From: Acidobacteria bacterium 13_2_20CM_2_57_6 | GTDB lineage: Bacteria; Acidobacteriota; Terriglobia; Acidiferrales; UBA7541 | DNA length: 36,280 nt | Reading direction: 5' to 3' | Assembly (NCBI GenBank): GCA_001917435.1 | Contig: MNEA01000049.1 | Span: 1-36,280 of the forward strand | In this document: piece after piece, positions 1-7,224 of the stretch | Numbering within the stretch: the stretch's first letter is position 1 | Layout: every line of letters starts with the position of its first letter | The notes under the pieces: model-generated | Databases searched by the model: none | What the model was told of the DNA's origin: nothing | The model's input: only the letters and a program-made list of their open reading frames with translations | Made by a program: the position numbers and the translations under genes

Positions 1-63
1 GTTGAATTCGAAGTTTCCAAGGGCCCCAAGGGCCTGCAGGCCTCGAACGTACAGCCCCTCTAA
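1..63 (+). CDS. Cold-shock protein (CspA family), C-terminal fragment
   Basis: The window opens inside a gene. The first 20 codons end in KGPKGLQASNVQPL followed by TAA at 61-63. This matches the last beta-strand of CspA-type cold-shock proteins, which usually end in a form like GPKGLQAANVxxL. These are small OB-fold proteins that bind single-stranded RNA and DNA and melt mRNA structure in the cytoplasm. The RNA-binding motifs RNP1 and RNP2 lie upstream of the window and cannot be checked. A strong terminator hairpin follows about 50 bases downstream, so the gene ends its transcript here. Confidence 0.85.
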   Translation, partial: VEFEVSKGPKGLQASNVQPL

Positions 64-113
64 GGAACAGCTAATCCAGCTCTGCTGAATTAGCTCACTT
101 CACAAAATTACAA

Positions 114-152
114 ACGGGCGGCGCGACGCAAGTCGTGCCGCCCGTTCTGCTT
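114..152 (+). terminator. Intrinsic terminator of the cold-shock gene
   Basis: Bases 114-127 pair with 132-145 in a 14-bp stem with a single G-T wobble, closed by a GCAA tetraloop. The stem is very GC-rich. A moderately T-rich stretch (TTCTGCTTCT) follows, weaker than a classical U tract. Confidence 0.75.
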
Positions 153-232
153 CTCTGCTCCCCGCTTATCGTTCCTCTTTTGCCGGCCGCGCCGCGCCCG
201 GTGTCCCAACTGTGGTCTTCAACCACTCGAAT

Positions 233-261
233 TTGCTGTACACACCCGATTGAACTTAAGT
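233..261 (+). promoter_or_regulatory. Possible promoter of the PilZ leader transcript
   Basis: TTGCTG at 233-238 and TTAAGT at 256-261 are separated by 17 bases. The -35 match is good and the -10 match is weak. Transcription from here would start near 268, just before the folded region at 271-387. This is sequence matching only. Confidence 0.25.
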
Positions 262-270
262 GTTATCAGA

Positions 271-387
271 CCTACACCTGTGGCAGGGATCCCCTTGAAG
301 ACATCCGTCCTCCTGGGGAAGTCTTTGAGAGAATCATCGCTGCGTCTTGGAGACGGAGCTACCTGGGCAGGTGCAGCGTTGCGTAGG
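271..387 (+). ncRNA. Candidate structured 5' leader upstream of the PilZ gene
   Basis: The 5' part (271-287) can pair with the 3' part (362-387): CCTA 271-274 with TAGG 384-387, CACCTG 275-280 with CAGGTG 368-373, and CAGG 284-287 with CCTG 362-365, leaving bulges. Inside, 339-347 and 351-359 form a 9-position stem with one G-G mismatch and a TGG loop. Between 290 and 325, TCCCC/GGGGA and AAGAC/GTCTT are two mutually crossing pairings, so they are alternatives or a pseudoknot. The region sits 30 bases upstream of a good GGAGG ribosome site for the PilZ gene. No known riboswitch class was recognised. Such pairings can arise by chance in GC-rich DNA, so this is a lead rather than an established RNA. 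Confidence 0.3.
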
Positions 388-416
388 GAGCCTCACCGAA
401 TCCGGGGAGGAGAGAC

Positions 417-791
417 GTGCCCACCAATAAGCCCTCCTCGCGGGATCCAAACATTCCTTCGAGAAGACGCCACCTGCGAATTGAGACGCCCGGCGAAGTC
501 TGGGTCTACTGGAAATGTGCCGGACTGGAGGATACTTCCCGCGTCCGGGACCTGTGTTTGGGAGGACTATTCATCGAAACAAAAGAGGTGCGGGATGTCG
601 GCAAGGAGGTCAAGCTTCACTTTCTTGTTCAGGAAGGACAAATCAGGGCCGAAGCCGTCGTCCGCCATATACAGCCCGGTGCAGGACGGGGATTAAAATT
701 CACCGCGCTCTCTGGGCAAGACATCCCCCATCTGAAAGCATTGATCAGCAGACTTCAGGGTTCGTCTGGTTCACCGACTCCCTCGGCATGA
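417..791 (+). CDS. PilZ domain protein (putative c-di-GMP receptor)
   Basis: This 124-residue cytoplasmic protein has the PilZ layout. An arginine motif RRRHLR lies at residues 16-21 (RxxxR is R17 to R21). A second motif DLCLGG follows at 45-50, in the place of the usual D/NxSxxG, with Cys replacing Ser at the third position. A beta-barrel-like sequence runs to about residue 110. PilZ domains bind cyclic di-GMP and act as effector modules. The GTG start at 417 is chosen because GGAGG lies at about 406-410. The protein is a single domain, so any partner is external. A neighbour at 1424-2230 carries a degenerate GGDEF domain. The Ser-to-Cys change may alter ligand binding; this is an inference. 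Confidence 0.8.
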   Translation: MPTNKPSSRDPNIPSRRRHLRIETPGEVWVYWKCAGLEDTSRVRDLCLGGLFIETKEVRDVGKEVKLHFLVQEGQIRAEAVVRHIQPGAGRGLKFTALSGQDIPHLKALISRLQGSSGSPTPSA

Positions 792-910
792 AGCTCCCGC
801 TCCCAGTCCAGCCACAAGCGTACTGCTCCCGATCCCGCCCGCGAAGACTTTTCCTCTGTCGCCAAAAAGCTCGGCCTCCTCTGGACAGCGGAGCCTAGAA
901 TTTTTCCTAT

Positions 911-938
911 TTCTACTTTCTGCCTTCTAGTTTCTAGT
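911..938. repeat. Four 7-bp tandem repeat units
   Basis: Four heptamers stand in tandem: TTCTACT (911-917), TTCTGCC (918-924), TTCTAGT (925-931) and TTCTAGT (932-938). They lie in the non-coding stretch 792-961 between the PilZ gene and the CHRD remnant. I see no gene in that stretch. Confidence 0.7.
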
Positions 939-961
939 TTTCCAGCGTCCCCACCTCCGAC

Positions 962-1154
962 GCGGATCTGTCCCCGAATTTCGCCACCGGAAAATCGCGT
1001 GGTGTGCATGTTCGCATAGCCGGAGCCGGCGCGCAGCGCGCTCAGGAACCCGGCGAAGTCATGCAGGTCCAGCGCCTGGTCGGTTGTGCCGGAGTTCAAC
1101 GATGTCGCCCGCGTTCGTCGTTCCCGTGATCGTACCTGACGTAGTTTGCGGGCA
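962..1154 (-). pseudogene. CHRD-domain protein remnant, frameshifted
   Basis: Two minus-strand frames each carry half of a CHRD domain end. In one frame, about 1154 down to 1098, the sequence reads SGTITGTTNAGDIV. In the other, 1090 down to 962, it reads DFAGFLSALRAGSGYANMHT and then FSGGEIRGQI, the typical CHRD ending (ALRAG, YxNxHT, GGEIRGQ). The switch falls between 1090 and 1100, which implies one indel. CHRD domains occur in secreted and cell-surface proteins. Upstream to about 1376 the first frame stays open, but I recognise no signal peptide or first CHRD half, so the 5' part seems lost or diverged. The rest of the stretch up to 1423 shows nothing I can assign. Confidence 0.65.
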
Positions 1155-1423
1155 ATCGGGTTTTTGCGGGATATCCGGATTTCCTCCCTCGCACGACAAA
1201 CGGACAGTAGCATTTCCGCTACACAGTACTTCGCGCCCATTGAAGAAAACGTCTCCGAGCCCGACCATGGAGCTATCGCCCAAGGGGGAGTCTGCCTCGG
1301 CCAAAGTCTTAGCGAGTCGGAGCAGAAGAGGCCGACCCGACTGGGTTGGGATCGCAAGAGAATTGACCGTACTCACGGCGCCATTTGAAGTCGACTGTAC
1401 TTACGGTCGCCACTAAAAACGAT

Positions 1424-2230
1424 ATGGGTACGCTGAACCGCACAGAACTCGATCGCCTGGAACGCCGTGAGCTGCAGCTCACCATTCTGGCTGCTGCCTT
1501 CGTTCTGGTGCAGGCGGCCGGGCTGGCTATGTTCATGTACCCGCTAGTGTTTCTTCGCCCCGTTGGCAACAAGTGGACGCTTCGCGTGGCCTTCTTCGGT
1601 TTTTGCGCGCTGACGCTGCTCTTCGTCGGCTACTTGCTCGAACGCCAGCGCACCGTACGCAAGCTCAAGGAACAAATTCTGGCCGAACTGGAACGCAACG
1701 TTACCTTGCAGCATCAGGCCAGCGTTGACTTGCTCCAGACCATGCCCGATCAAAATCATTTCTGGGATCGCCTGACCATGGAATACCGGAGGGCTATGAC
1801 CATGCAAAAGACGCTCTCCATCTTGCTTGTGAAGGCCAAGCCCGCCGGCGCTTCCGCAAAAGAAGTCAGCCGTCTTACAGCCGCCAAGGAAAACGACGGC
1901 AGCTCGGAAGCCTGGAGCGACGCCGCGAAAGCGATGTCCCGCAAATTGCGGCCGACCGATTCCATCTACCGTCTTGCGACGGATACGTTCGCACTGGTCC
2001 TTCCGGAGACTGACGTTCTGAATGCCAAGCGCGTCGCCGTCCGCCTGCAGGAAGAACTACAAAGCGTCCGCGCCAAGCACAACGTGTCCTTCGACATTAC
2101 CGCGCACAATTATCCCGAGCATGTGAAGAGCGAGCACGAACTGGAAGACATCGTGAAGTCCCTGCTTCTCGAGCAGGACGAATTTACGCCGGTCCCCGTC
2201 CCCGCCGCGAAGTCTAAGGATTTCGCTTAG
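1424..2230 (+). CDS. Two-TM membrane protein with degenerate GGDEF domain
   Basis: The protein has 268 residues from the ATG at 1424. A TTG at 1385 in the same frame would add 13 residues; neither has a clear ribosome site. Two hydrophobic segments (about 20-45 and 53-72) are followed by a helical linker and a C-terminal domain. There, YRLATDTFALVLPETD (about 180-195) aligns with the diguanylate cyclase signature RYGGDEFAVLLPDTD, but the GGDEF residues are replaced by ATDTF. The domain also lacks other catalytic landmarks, so it should not make c-di-GMP. It may act as a scaffold or nucleotide sensor at the inner membrane. The PilZ gene upstream suggests a c-di-GMP theme, but a broken gene on the other strand separates them, so they are not one operon. 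Confidence 0.75.
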   Translation: MGTLNRTELDRLERRELQLTILAAAFVLVQAAGLAMFMYPLVFLRPVGNKWTLRVAFFGFCALTLLFVGYLLERQRTVRKLKEQILAELERNVTLQHQASVDLLQTMPDQNHFWDRLTMEYRRAMTMQKTLSILLVKAKPAGASAKEVSRLTAAKENDGSSEAWSDAAKAMSRKLRPTDSIYRLATDTFALVLPETDVLNAKRVAVRLQEELQSVRAKHNVSFDITAHNYPEHVKSEHELEDIVKSLLLEQDEFTPVPVPAAKSKDFA

Positions 2231-2256
2231 CCGTTTTTGGTTTGATTCTGTAGTGG

Positions 2257-2273
2257 CCGGTCTTGAAGACCGG
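2257..2273. repeat. Perfect palindrome between convergent genes
   Basis: CCGGTCTT and AAGACCGG flank a single G, forming an 8+1+8 inverted repeat between the stop of the membrane protein (2230) and the end of the minus-strand PLP enzyme (2349). It could act as a REP-like element or a bidirectional terminator. There is no T tract next to it. Confidence 0.55.
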
Positions 2274-2348
2274 TGCAGTTGCGACGCCGCAAGAGCTGAG
2301 TGCGAAAAATGGAGCGGGGGCGCCAGACTCAAACTACGCGCCGAAAAA

Positions 2349-3533
2349 TCAGCCGAGCGCCTGTTTCAAATCTTCGATCAAATCTTCTTTGTCTTCGAGA
2401 CCGATCGAAACGCGCACCGTTCCAGGACTGACGCCAGCGCGCTGCAATTCTTCGTTGCTCATGTTGTAGTGTGAACTGTAAAGCGGAAGAATCACCAGCG
2501 ACTCGACTCCGCCAAGACTCGCCGCCAGCAGAAACAGCCGCACGCGATCGCAGAAGCGCCGCGCCGCCGGCAGCCCGCCCTTCATGTCGAACGCCAGCAT
2601 GGATCCGAATCCGCGCATCTGCCTTGCCGCGAGCTTGTGATCCGCATGCGACTTCAGCCCGGGATAATGTACGCGCGCCACTTTCGGATGTTTCTCCAGA
2701 AATTTAGCGACGGCAATGGCGTTTTCACACTGGCGCTGCACGCGCACGCCAAGCGTTTTGATTCCGCGAATCAGGAGGTACGCCGCTCCCGGATCCATCG
2801 AACCGCCCAAATAGATAATCATCTGACGCACGCGTTGCATCCAATCTGAATTGCCGACAGCGACCCCCGCGATAATGTCGGAGTGGCCGGCCAAAGCTTT
2901 CGTTGCGCTGTGAACGACCATGTCGTATCCAAGCGCGATGGGGTTCTGCAGGACTGGTGTGGCGAATGTGTTGTCGATGATGGAGACCAGCTTGTTCTTC
3001 TTGGCGAACGCCACCGCTTTTTGGATATCGACGAGACGCAGCGTGGGGTTCGTAGGTGTTTCGACGTAAAGAACCTTCGAGCGCGGCGTAACAAGATTTT
3101 CGATGCCCGCCAAGTCGGTCGCGACGTGGCGCACGGTAATGCCCATGTTGGGGAAAACGTCGCGCATCAGGCGATACGAGCCGCCGTAGACTTCCGCAGT
3201 GGAAATCAATTCATCGCCGGCCTTCAGCGCGGCAAGCAACGCCGAAGAAATGGCCGCCATGCCGGAAGAGGTGACCACCGCGGCTTCCGCGCCTTCCAGC
3301 GCAGCGATTTTCTTTTCCGCCACGGAGAGCGTGGGATTGCCGTAGCGCGTGTAAATGTAGGCTTTGTTTTTGCCCTCGGCCCACAGTTTCATTTCCTCGG
3401 TGGAAGAAAAAGTGAAAGTGGAGGAGCGGACGATTTCCGTGACGATGGGCCCGTTGACGCCGCGGCGATTCGGTTCGCCGCCGTGAATGGCTCGTGTTTG
3501 CGGCCCGAGTTTGTGCTGGGATTTGTTTTTCAT
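2349..3533 (-). CDS. Trans-sulfuration PLP enzyme (Cys/Met metabolism family)
   Basis: This 394-residue protein belongs to the Cys/Met metabolism PLP-dependent family (cystathionine gamma-synthase or lyase, O-acetyl- or O-succinylhomoserine sulfhydrylase). Visible landmarks are YTRYGNPT (61-68), the cofactor-binding SSGMAAI (89-95), DNTFATP (187-193), and the PLP lysine K212 in HSATKALAGHSD. The C-terminal SLGGVESL (about 340) is also typical. The full length is normal for the family. The enzyme acts in the cytoplasm on homoserine esters or cystathionine in methionine and cysteine metabolism. Sequence alone does not separate the substrate classes, and no other methionine gene is next to it. 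The ATG at 3533 lacks a close ribosome site; GAGGAG lies about 16 bases upstream. Confidence 0.9.
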   Translation of the reverse strand: MKNKSQHKLGPQTRAIHGGEPNRRGVNGPIVTEIVRSSTFTFSSTEEMKLWAEGKNKAYIYTRYGNPTLSVAEKKIAALEGAEAAVVTSSGMAAISSALLAALKAGDELISTAEVYGGSYRLMRDVFPNMGITVRHVATDLAGIENLVTPRSKVLYVETPTNPTLRLVDIQKAVAFAKKNKLVSIIDNTFATPVLQNPIALGYDMVVHSATKALAGHSDIIAGVAVGNSDWMQRVRQMIIYLGGSMDPGAAYLLIRGIKTLGVRVQRQCENAIAVAKFLEKHPKVARVHYPGLKSHADHKLAARQMRGFGSMLAFDMKGGLPAARRFCDRVRLFLLAASLGGVESLVILPLYSSHYNMSNEELQRAGVSPGTVRVSIGLEDKEDLIEDLKQALG

Positions 3534-3689
3534 GGGGAAGAGTGTGCTCCTCGCAGGCCAACAAAAACAGCCTCCAATTTGGCTGATGCGCGGACAATTT
3601 GGCGAGATCGAAGTTCGTCATGGGACGAATCATAGCCTTTTTGTCCCTACATACTCCCAGCTAACCCGGCTTCGGTCGAATCTAAATCT

Positions 3690-3753
3690 CTAGCTGGTGG
3701 GGATATGCCGAAGGTTTGGGTGTATACTCCGCCTACCCGAAAAACTAGCTGGT
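3690..3753 (+). promoter_or_regulatory. Control region of the 2-oxoacid oxidoreductase operon
   Basis: TATACT at 3723-3728, preceded by TG, resembles a -10 element. It is bracketed by two identical nonamers, CTAGCTGGT at 3690-3698 and 3745-3753, which start 55 bases apart. The downstream copy would fall within the first transcribed bases. The arrangement suggests a regulator binding on both sides of the promoter, but the nonamers could be coincidental. No good -35 element is visible. Confidence 0.35.
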
Positions 3754-3857
3754 TCTTCACAGGAGGAGTCTCGCTGACGGGAAAACGAACTTTTAATTGA
3801 GCCCGGCCGAGCGCTGGGGGGCAGTGGAACGGCCGGCACTCAGTAAGAGAGGGTGCG

Positions 3858-5660
3858 ATGAAGCAGACCTTCGCTATCGGTATCGGAGGCGCGGCCGGAC
3901 AAGGAGTCGCCACCCCGGGCGACATTTTTGCAAAGATTTTCAGCCGGCGCGGCCTGCACCTGAACGCCTACAACGCCTATCAATCCATCATCCGCGGCGG
4001 CCACACCTTACTGACGATTCGAACAGGAACGGAAAAAGTCACCAACATGGGTGACCGCCTCGACCTGCTCATCCCGCTGAACCAGGACACCATGGACCGG
4101 CATCTGCAATTGCTCACCGGCGGTGCGGCCTGTATCTACAATGCTGACACGATAAAGCCTGGTCCCGCAGCGGATGGAGTGCAGCTTTGTCCGCTCCCTG
4201 TTTCCGAGTTGGCGGACATCACGCGAAACAAGGTCGCGCAGAACACGCTGGCGATCGGCGCCGGCCTGCACATGATGGGCATCGGTTTCCAGGCGTTGGA
4301 AGAAGTTCTCCGCGAGCAGTTCAAGAAAAAAGGCGAAGCCGTGGTGGCCGAAAACGTCGGGGTTGCGCGGGCTGGCTATGATTATGCGGCCGCGCACTTT
4401 TCGGGTTTCCCGAATCCCCTTCCCAAGACGGAAAATCGCTACGCGATTCTCAGCGGCAACGTGGCTATGGCGATGGGCGGAGCCGCGGCCGGCGTGAAGT
4501 TCTACTGCGCTTACCCCATGAGCCCTTCGACCGGCGTGCTGCATTGGATGGCCGCGCATGCGCGCAAGGCCGGCATCATGGTGCGGCAGGTGGAGGACGA
4601 AATCGGCGTGATCAACATGACGATTGGGGCGGCTCATGCCGGCGTCCGCGCCATGTGCGCCACCTCGGGCGGCGGATTTGCTCTGATGAGCGAGGGCTTG
4701 GGCATGTCCGCGATGATCGAAACGCCGGTGGTAGTTATCAATTGTCAGCGAGCAGGTCCGTCCACGGGCGTTCCCACCAAGACCGAGCAGGGCGACCTGT
4801 GGCAAATGCTTGGCGCTGCTTTCGGCGATTATCCGCGAGTTATTGCGGCTCCGCTGGACATCGGCGATTGCTTCAAACTCATACCTGAGATTTTCAACCT
4901 TGCCGACCGTTTCCAGTGTCCCGGGCTGGTGCTTTGCGACCTGCTGCTATCCGAAGGCCGGCTCAGCGTGCATCCGAACGATCTGGATTTCAACCAGAAC
5001 ATCGATCGCGGCGAGCTTATCACGGCGAATGGCAACGGAAACGGGGCGCCGTCCGCACTTGCTACGAATGGCGATTACAAACGCTACAAAATCACCGACA
5101 GCGGCATTTCGCCGCGGGCGGTTCCGGGCGTGCCCGGTCATATCCACACGGTTGCCACGGATGAGCACATGGAAGACGGCGTGCTGATCAGCGATGAGTT
5201 CACCAATCCGATAAAGCGCCGGGCCATGATGGAAAAGCGCATGCGCAAAGTGGCCGGGATCGAGGCGGCAGTGCCGCCGCCAAGTCTGTCTGGTCCGCGC
5301 GGCGCCGACATTACGTTGATCGGCTGGGGTTCCACGAAAGGTGTAATCGAGGAAGCCTGCGAGATCCTCAATGAAGATGGAATCTCCGCCAATCGGCTGC
5401 AGATTCGCTGGCTCGTGCCCCTGCATGGCGAAGCGATCCTGGAAATCCTCAAGGACTCGCGGCACACCATCATCGTGGAAAACAATTACAGCGGGCAGTT
5501 TGCGCGCTACCTGCGCAGCGAAACCAGCTTTGTGCCGGACGGCCACATTCGCAAATATGACGGTGAACCCTTCATGCCTCACCACATTGTGGAAGCGGTG
5601 AAGGAACAATTGACGGGTCGAACGAAACTGTCCGTTCCTATGCACGAGATTATGGTCTGA
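3858..5660 (+). CDS. korA: 2-oxoacid:acceptor oxidoreductase, fused gamma-alpha subunit
   Basis: A 600-residue fusion. Residues 1 to about 190 form the gamma (POR/KOR catalytic) domain, with GGAAGQGV at 10-17. From about 200 the alpha pyrimidine-binding domain follows, with SGNVAMAMGG, YPMSPSTG and the QVEDEIGVINMTIGAAHAG stretch, then a transketolase C-terminal-like domain to the end. With the beta subunit it oxidatively decarboxylates a 2-oxoacid (often 2-oxoglutarate) to its CoA ester and reduces ferredoxin. The ATG at 3858 follows a GAGAGGG ribosome site. The gap to the beta gene is 13 bases, so the two are co-transcribed. The symbol follows the usual gamma-alpha/beta arrangement; the actual 2-oxoacid is inferred. 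Confidence 0.9.
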   Translation: MKQTFAIGIGGAAGQGVATPGDIFAKIFSRRGLHLNAYNAYQSIIRGGHTLLTIRTGTEKVTNMGDRLDLLIPLNQDTMDRHLQLLTGGAACIYNADTIKPGPAADGVQLCPLPVSELADITRNKVAQNTLAIGAGLHMMGIGFQALEEVLREQFKKKGEAVVAENVGVARAGYDYAAAHFSGFPNPLPKTENRYAILSGNVAMAMGGAAAGVKFYCAYPMSPSTGVLHWMAAHARKAGIMVRQVEDEIGVINMTIGAAHAGVRAMCATSGGGFALMSEGLGMSAMIETPVVVINCQRAGPSTGVPTKTEQGDLWQMLGAAFGDYPRVIAAPLDIGDCFKLIPEIFNLADRFQCPGLVLCDLLLSEGRLSVHPNDLDFNQNIDRGELITANGNGNGAPSALATNGDYKRYKITDSGISPRAVPGVPGHIHTVATDEHMEDGVLISDEFTNPIKRRAMMEKRMRKVAGIEAAVPPPSLSGPRGADITLIGWGSTKGVIEEACEILNEDGISANRLQIRWLVPLHGEAILEILKDSRHTIIVENNYSGQFARYLRSETSFVPDGHIRKYDGEPFMPHHIVEAVKEQLTGRTKLSVPMHEIMV

Positions 5661-5673
5661 GGAGGATACGCAA

Positions 5674-6573
5674 ATGGCGACAAGCGTACAGCGTGCCAGT
5701 CAGCAACTGACCATGGCGGATTTGAAAGGCAAAGTCGATCCCGACTGGTGTCCGGGATGCGGCGATTTTGGCGTGCTGGCGGCGGTACAAAAAGCGCTGG
5801 TTGAGCTGCGGATACCGACCTACAACGTGGTCACCATCAGCGGTATCGGATGCTCGTCTAACTTCCCTGGGTACATGAATACCTACGGAATGCACACGCT
5901 GCACGGCCGCGCCTTGGCGGTGGCCACCGGCCTGAAGCTTGCCAATCACGAGCTGACCGTTTTGGTAACGGGCGGTGACGGCGACGGCTTCGGGATCGGC
6001 GGCAACCATTTTGTCCATTCGATGCGCCGCAACGTGGACCTGCTCTACATCGTCATGGATAACCAGATCTACGGTCTGACCACGGGCCAGACCTCGCCAA
6101 CCAGCCGCGTCGGCATGAAAACGAAAAGCATGCCTTTCGGCAACATCGAAGCGCCGGTCAATCCCATTTCTCTGGCCCTGGCAGCCGGAGCGACGTTCGT
6201 TGCGCGCGGTTTCAGCGGCGAGCAGAAGCATCTGACCGAGCTGATCAAGCAAGGCATCGAGCATCCTGGCTTCTCGTTCCTGGACGTCTTCAGCCCGTGC
6301 GTGACTTACAATCACGACAATACGTACCAGTGGTTCCGTCCGCGTGTGAAGAAGCTCGAAGAGGATTCCGCTCATGATCCCACCAACTGGATGGCCGCCA
6401 TGGAGAAGTCGCTGCTCTGGGGCGAGGAGATTCCTATCGGGAAATTCTTCGAGCGTACGGACGTTTCCACCCTGCACGCTGCCGAGCCGGTCCTGAACAA
6501 TGGCCCGTTGGTCCATGGCGATCTGAAGGTGCCGCCCGACGTGGCCCGTTCGTTCGTTGAGGAGTTGATGTAA
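5674..6573 (+). CDS. korB: 2-oxoacid:acceptor oxidoreductase, beta (TPP) subunit
   Basis: This 299-residue protein binds thiamine diphosphate and completes the enzyme. Landmarks are CPGCG at 26-30 (CxxC, with C60 in GIGC as a further cluster ligand candidate), the TPP/Mg motif GDGDGFGIGG (101-110) and DNQIYGLTTGQTSPTS (129-144). The conserved cysteines fit the single 4Fe-4S cluster of two-subunit enzymes. No separate ferredoxin-like delta subunit is encoded here, so an external ferredoxin must accept the electrons. The start is set by GGAGG about 10 bases before ATG. The stop is 10 bases from the next gene. Confidence 0.92.
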   Translation: MATSVQRASQQLTMADLKGKVDPDWCPGCGDFGVLAAVQKALVELRIPTYNVVTISGIGCSSNFPGYMNTYGMHTLHGRALAVATGLKLANHELTVLVTGGDGDGFGIGGNHFVHSMRRNVDLLYIVMDNQIYGLTTGQTSPTSRVGMKTKSMPFGNIEAPVNPISLALAAGATFVARGFSGEQKHLTELIKQGIEHPGFSFLDVFSPCVTYNHDNTYQWFRPRVKKLEEDSAHDPTNWMAAMEKSLLWGEEIPIGKFFERTDVSTLHAAEPVLNNGPLVHGDLKVPPDVARSFVEELM

Positions 6574-6583
6574 CAACACACGC

Positions 6584-7165
6584 ATGGACTTCTCCTCATC
6601 GCGAGATTGGATCAACGCGCTCTGGATTTTGTTTGGATTGTATTGGCTGGTCTCCGCGCTCAAGCGGAAGAAGACCAAGCGGCGCGAAACTTGGGCTCAG
6701 CGACTCATCTATACGCTCCCGCTGGTCGCCGCTGCTGAACTTTTGGTTCGGCCCGAGGCGCGCTACGGATGGCTCGGTGCGCACTTTGTTCGCGCGAACC
6801 CCACGGTGGAATGGAGCGGCGTTCTGCTGACCGCCGCGGGGGTGGCTATTGCATTTTGGGCCCGTTGGCATCTGGGGGCCAATTGGAGCGGCGTCGTCAC
6901 CTTGAAAGAAGGACACGAGTTAATTCGCACCGGTCCATATCGCAACATTCGCCATCCGATTTATACCGGGATTCTGCTTGCGCTCTTCGGGACCGTCGTC
7001 GCGACGGGCGAAGTGCGCGGATTGCTTGCCGTGGCCATTGCCTGGTTGTCTTTTTACTGGAAAGCGCGCCGCGAAGAGTCCTTCCTCTCGCTGGAGTTCG
7101 GAGAAAAGTTTGCGGCCCACGCGAAGCAGACCGGGATGTTCTTGCCGAAATTCGCTAACGGTTGA
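6584..7165 (+). CDS. Isoprenylcysteine carboxyl methyltransferase-like membrane protein
   Basis: A 193-residue integral membrane protein with about four hydrophobic segments (10-27, 42-54, 75-93, 130-158). Near the C-terminus it has GPYRNIRHPIYTG (117-129) and a trailing REES at about 163-166. This is the SAM-binding core of the ICMT/PEMT superfamily, which methylates small membrane-associated acceptors using S-adenosylmethionine. Bacterial members have varied, mostly unknown acceptors. It starts only 10 bases after the oxidoreductase beta gene and is probably co-transcribed. A functional link to 2-oxoacid oxidation is not obvious. Confidence 0.75.
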   Translation: MDFSSSRDWINALWILFGLYWLVSALKRKKTKRRETWAQRLIYTLPLVAAAELLVRPEARYGWLGAHFVRANPTVEWSGVLLTAAGVAIAFWARWHLGANWSGVVTLKEGHELIRTGPYRNIRHPIYTGILLALFGTVVATGEVRGLLAVAIAWLSFYWKARREESFLSLEFGEKFAAHAKQTGMFLPKFANG

Positions 7166-7224
7166 CATCTGCGGTCACGGACCACGACTGGACTACAGGC
7201 ATCGAGTAGGCGAGAATCTTCGCC

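Noticed and set aside
358..392. Similarity of ACCTGG...GCGTAGGGAG to the 3' core of the TPP riboswitch
   Set aside because: The CTGAGA and GAACCTGAT parts are missing or misplaced, and the downstream gene is PilZ rather than a thiamin gene.
2883..3635. Plus-strand open frame of 250 codons opposite the PLP enzyme
   Set aside because: The minus-strand frame carries the PLP lysine motif and full family length; this one is its shadow.
5650..6678. Long antisense open frame opposite the oxidoreductase beta gene
   Set aside because: The plus-strand gene has clear TPP and cysteine motifs. The antisense frame has no recognisable domain and is a by-product of GC-rich codon use.
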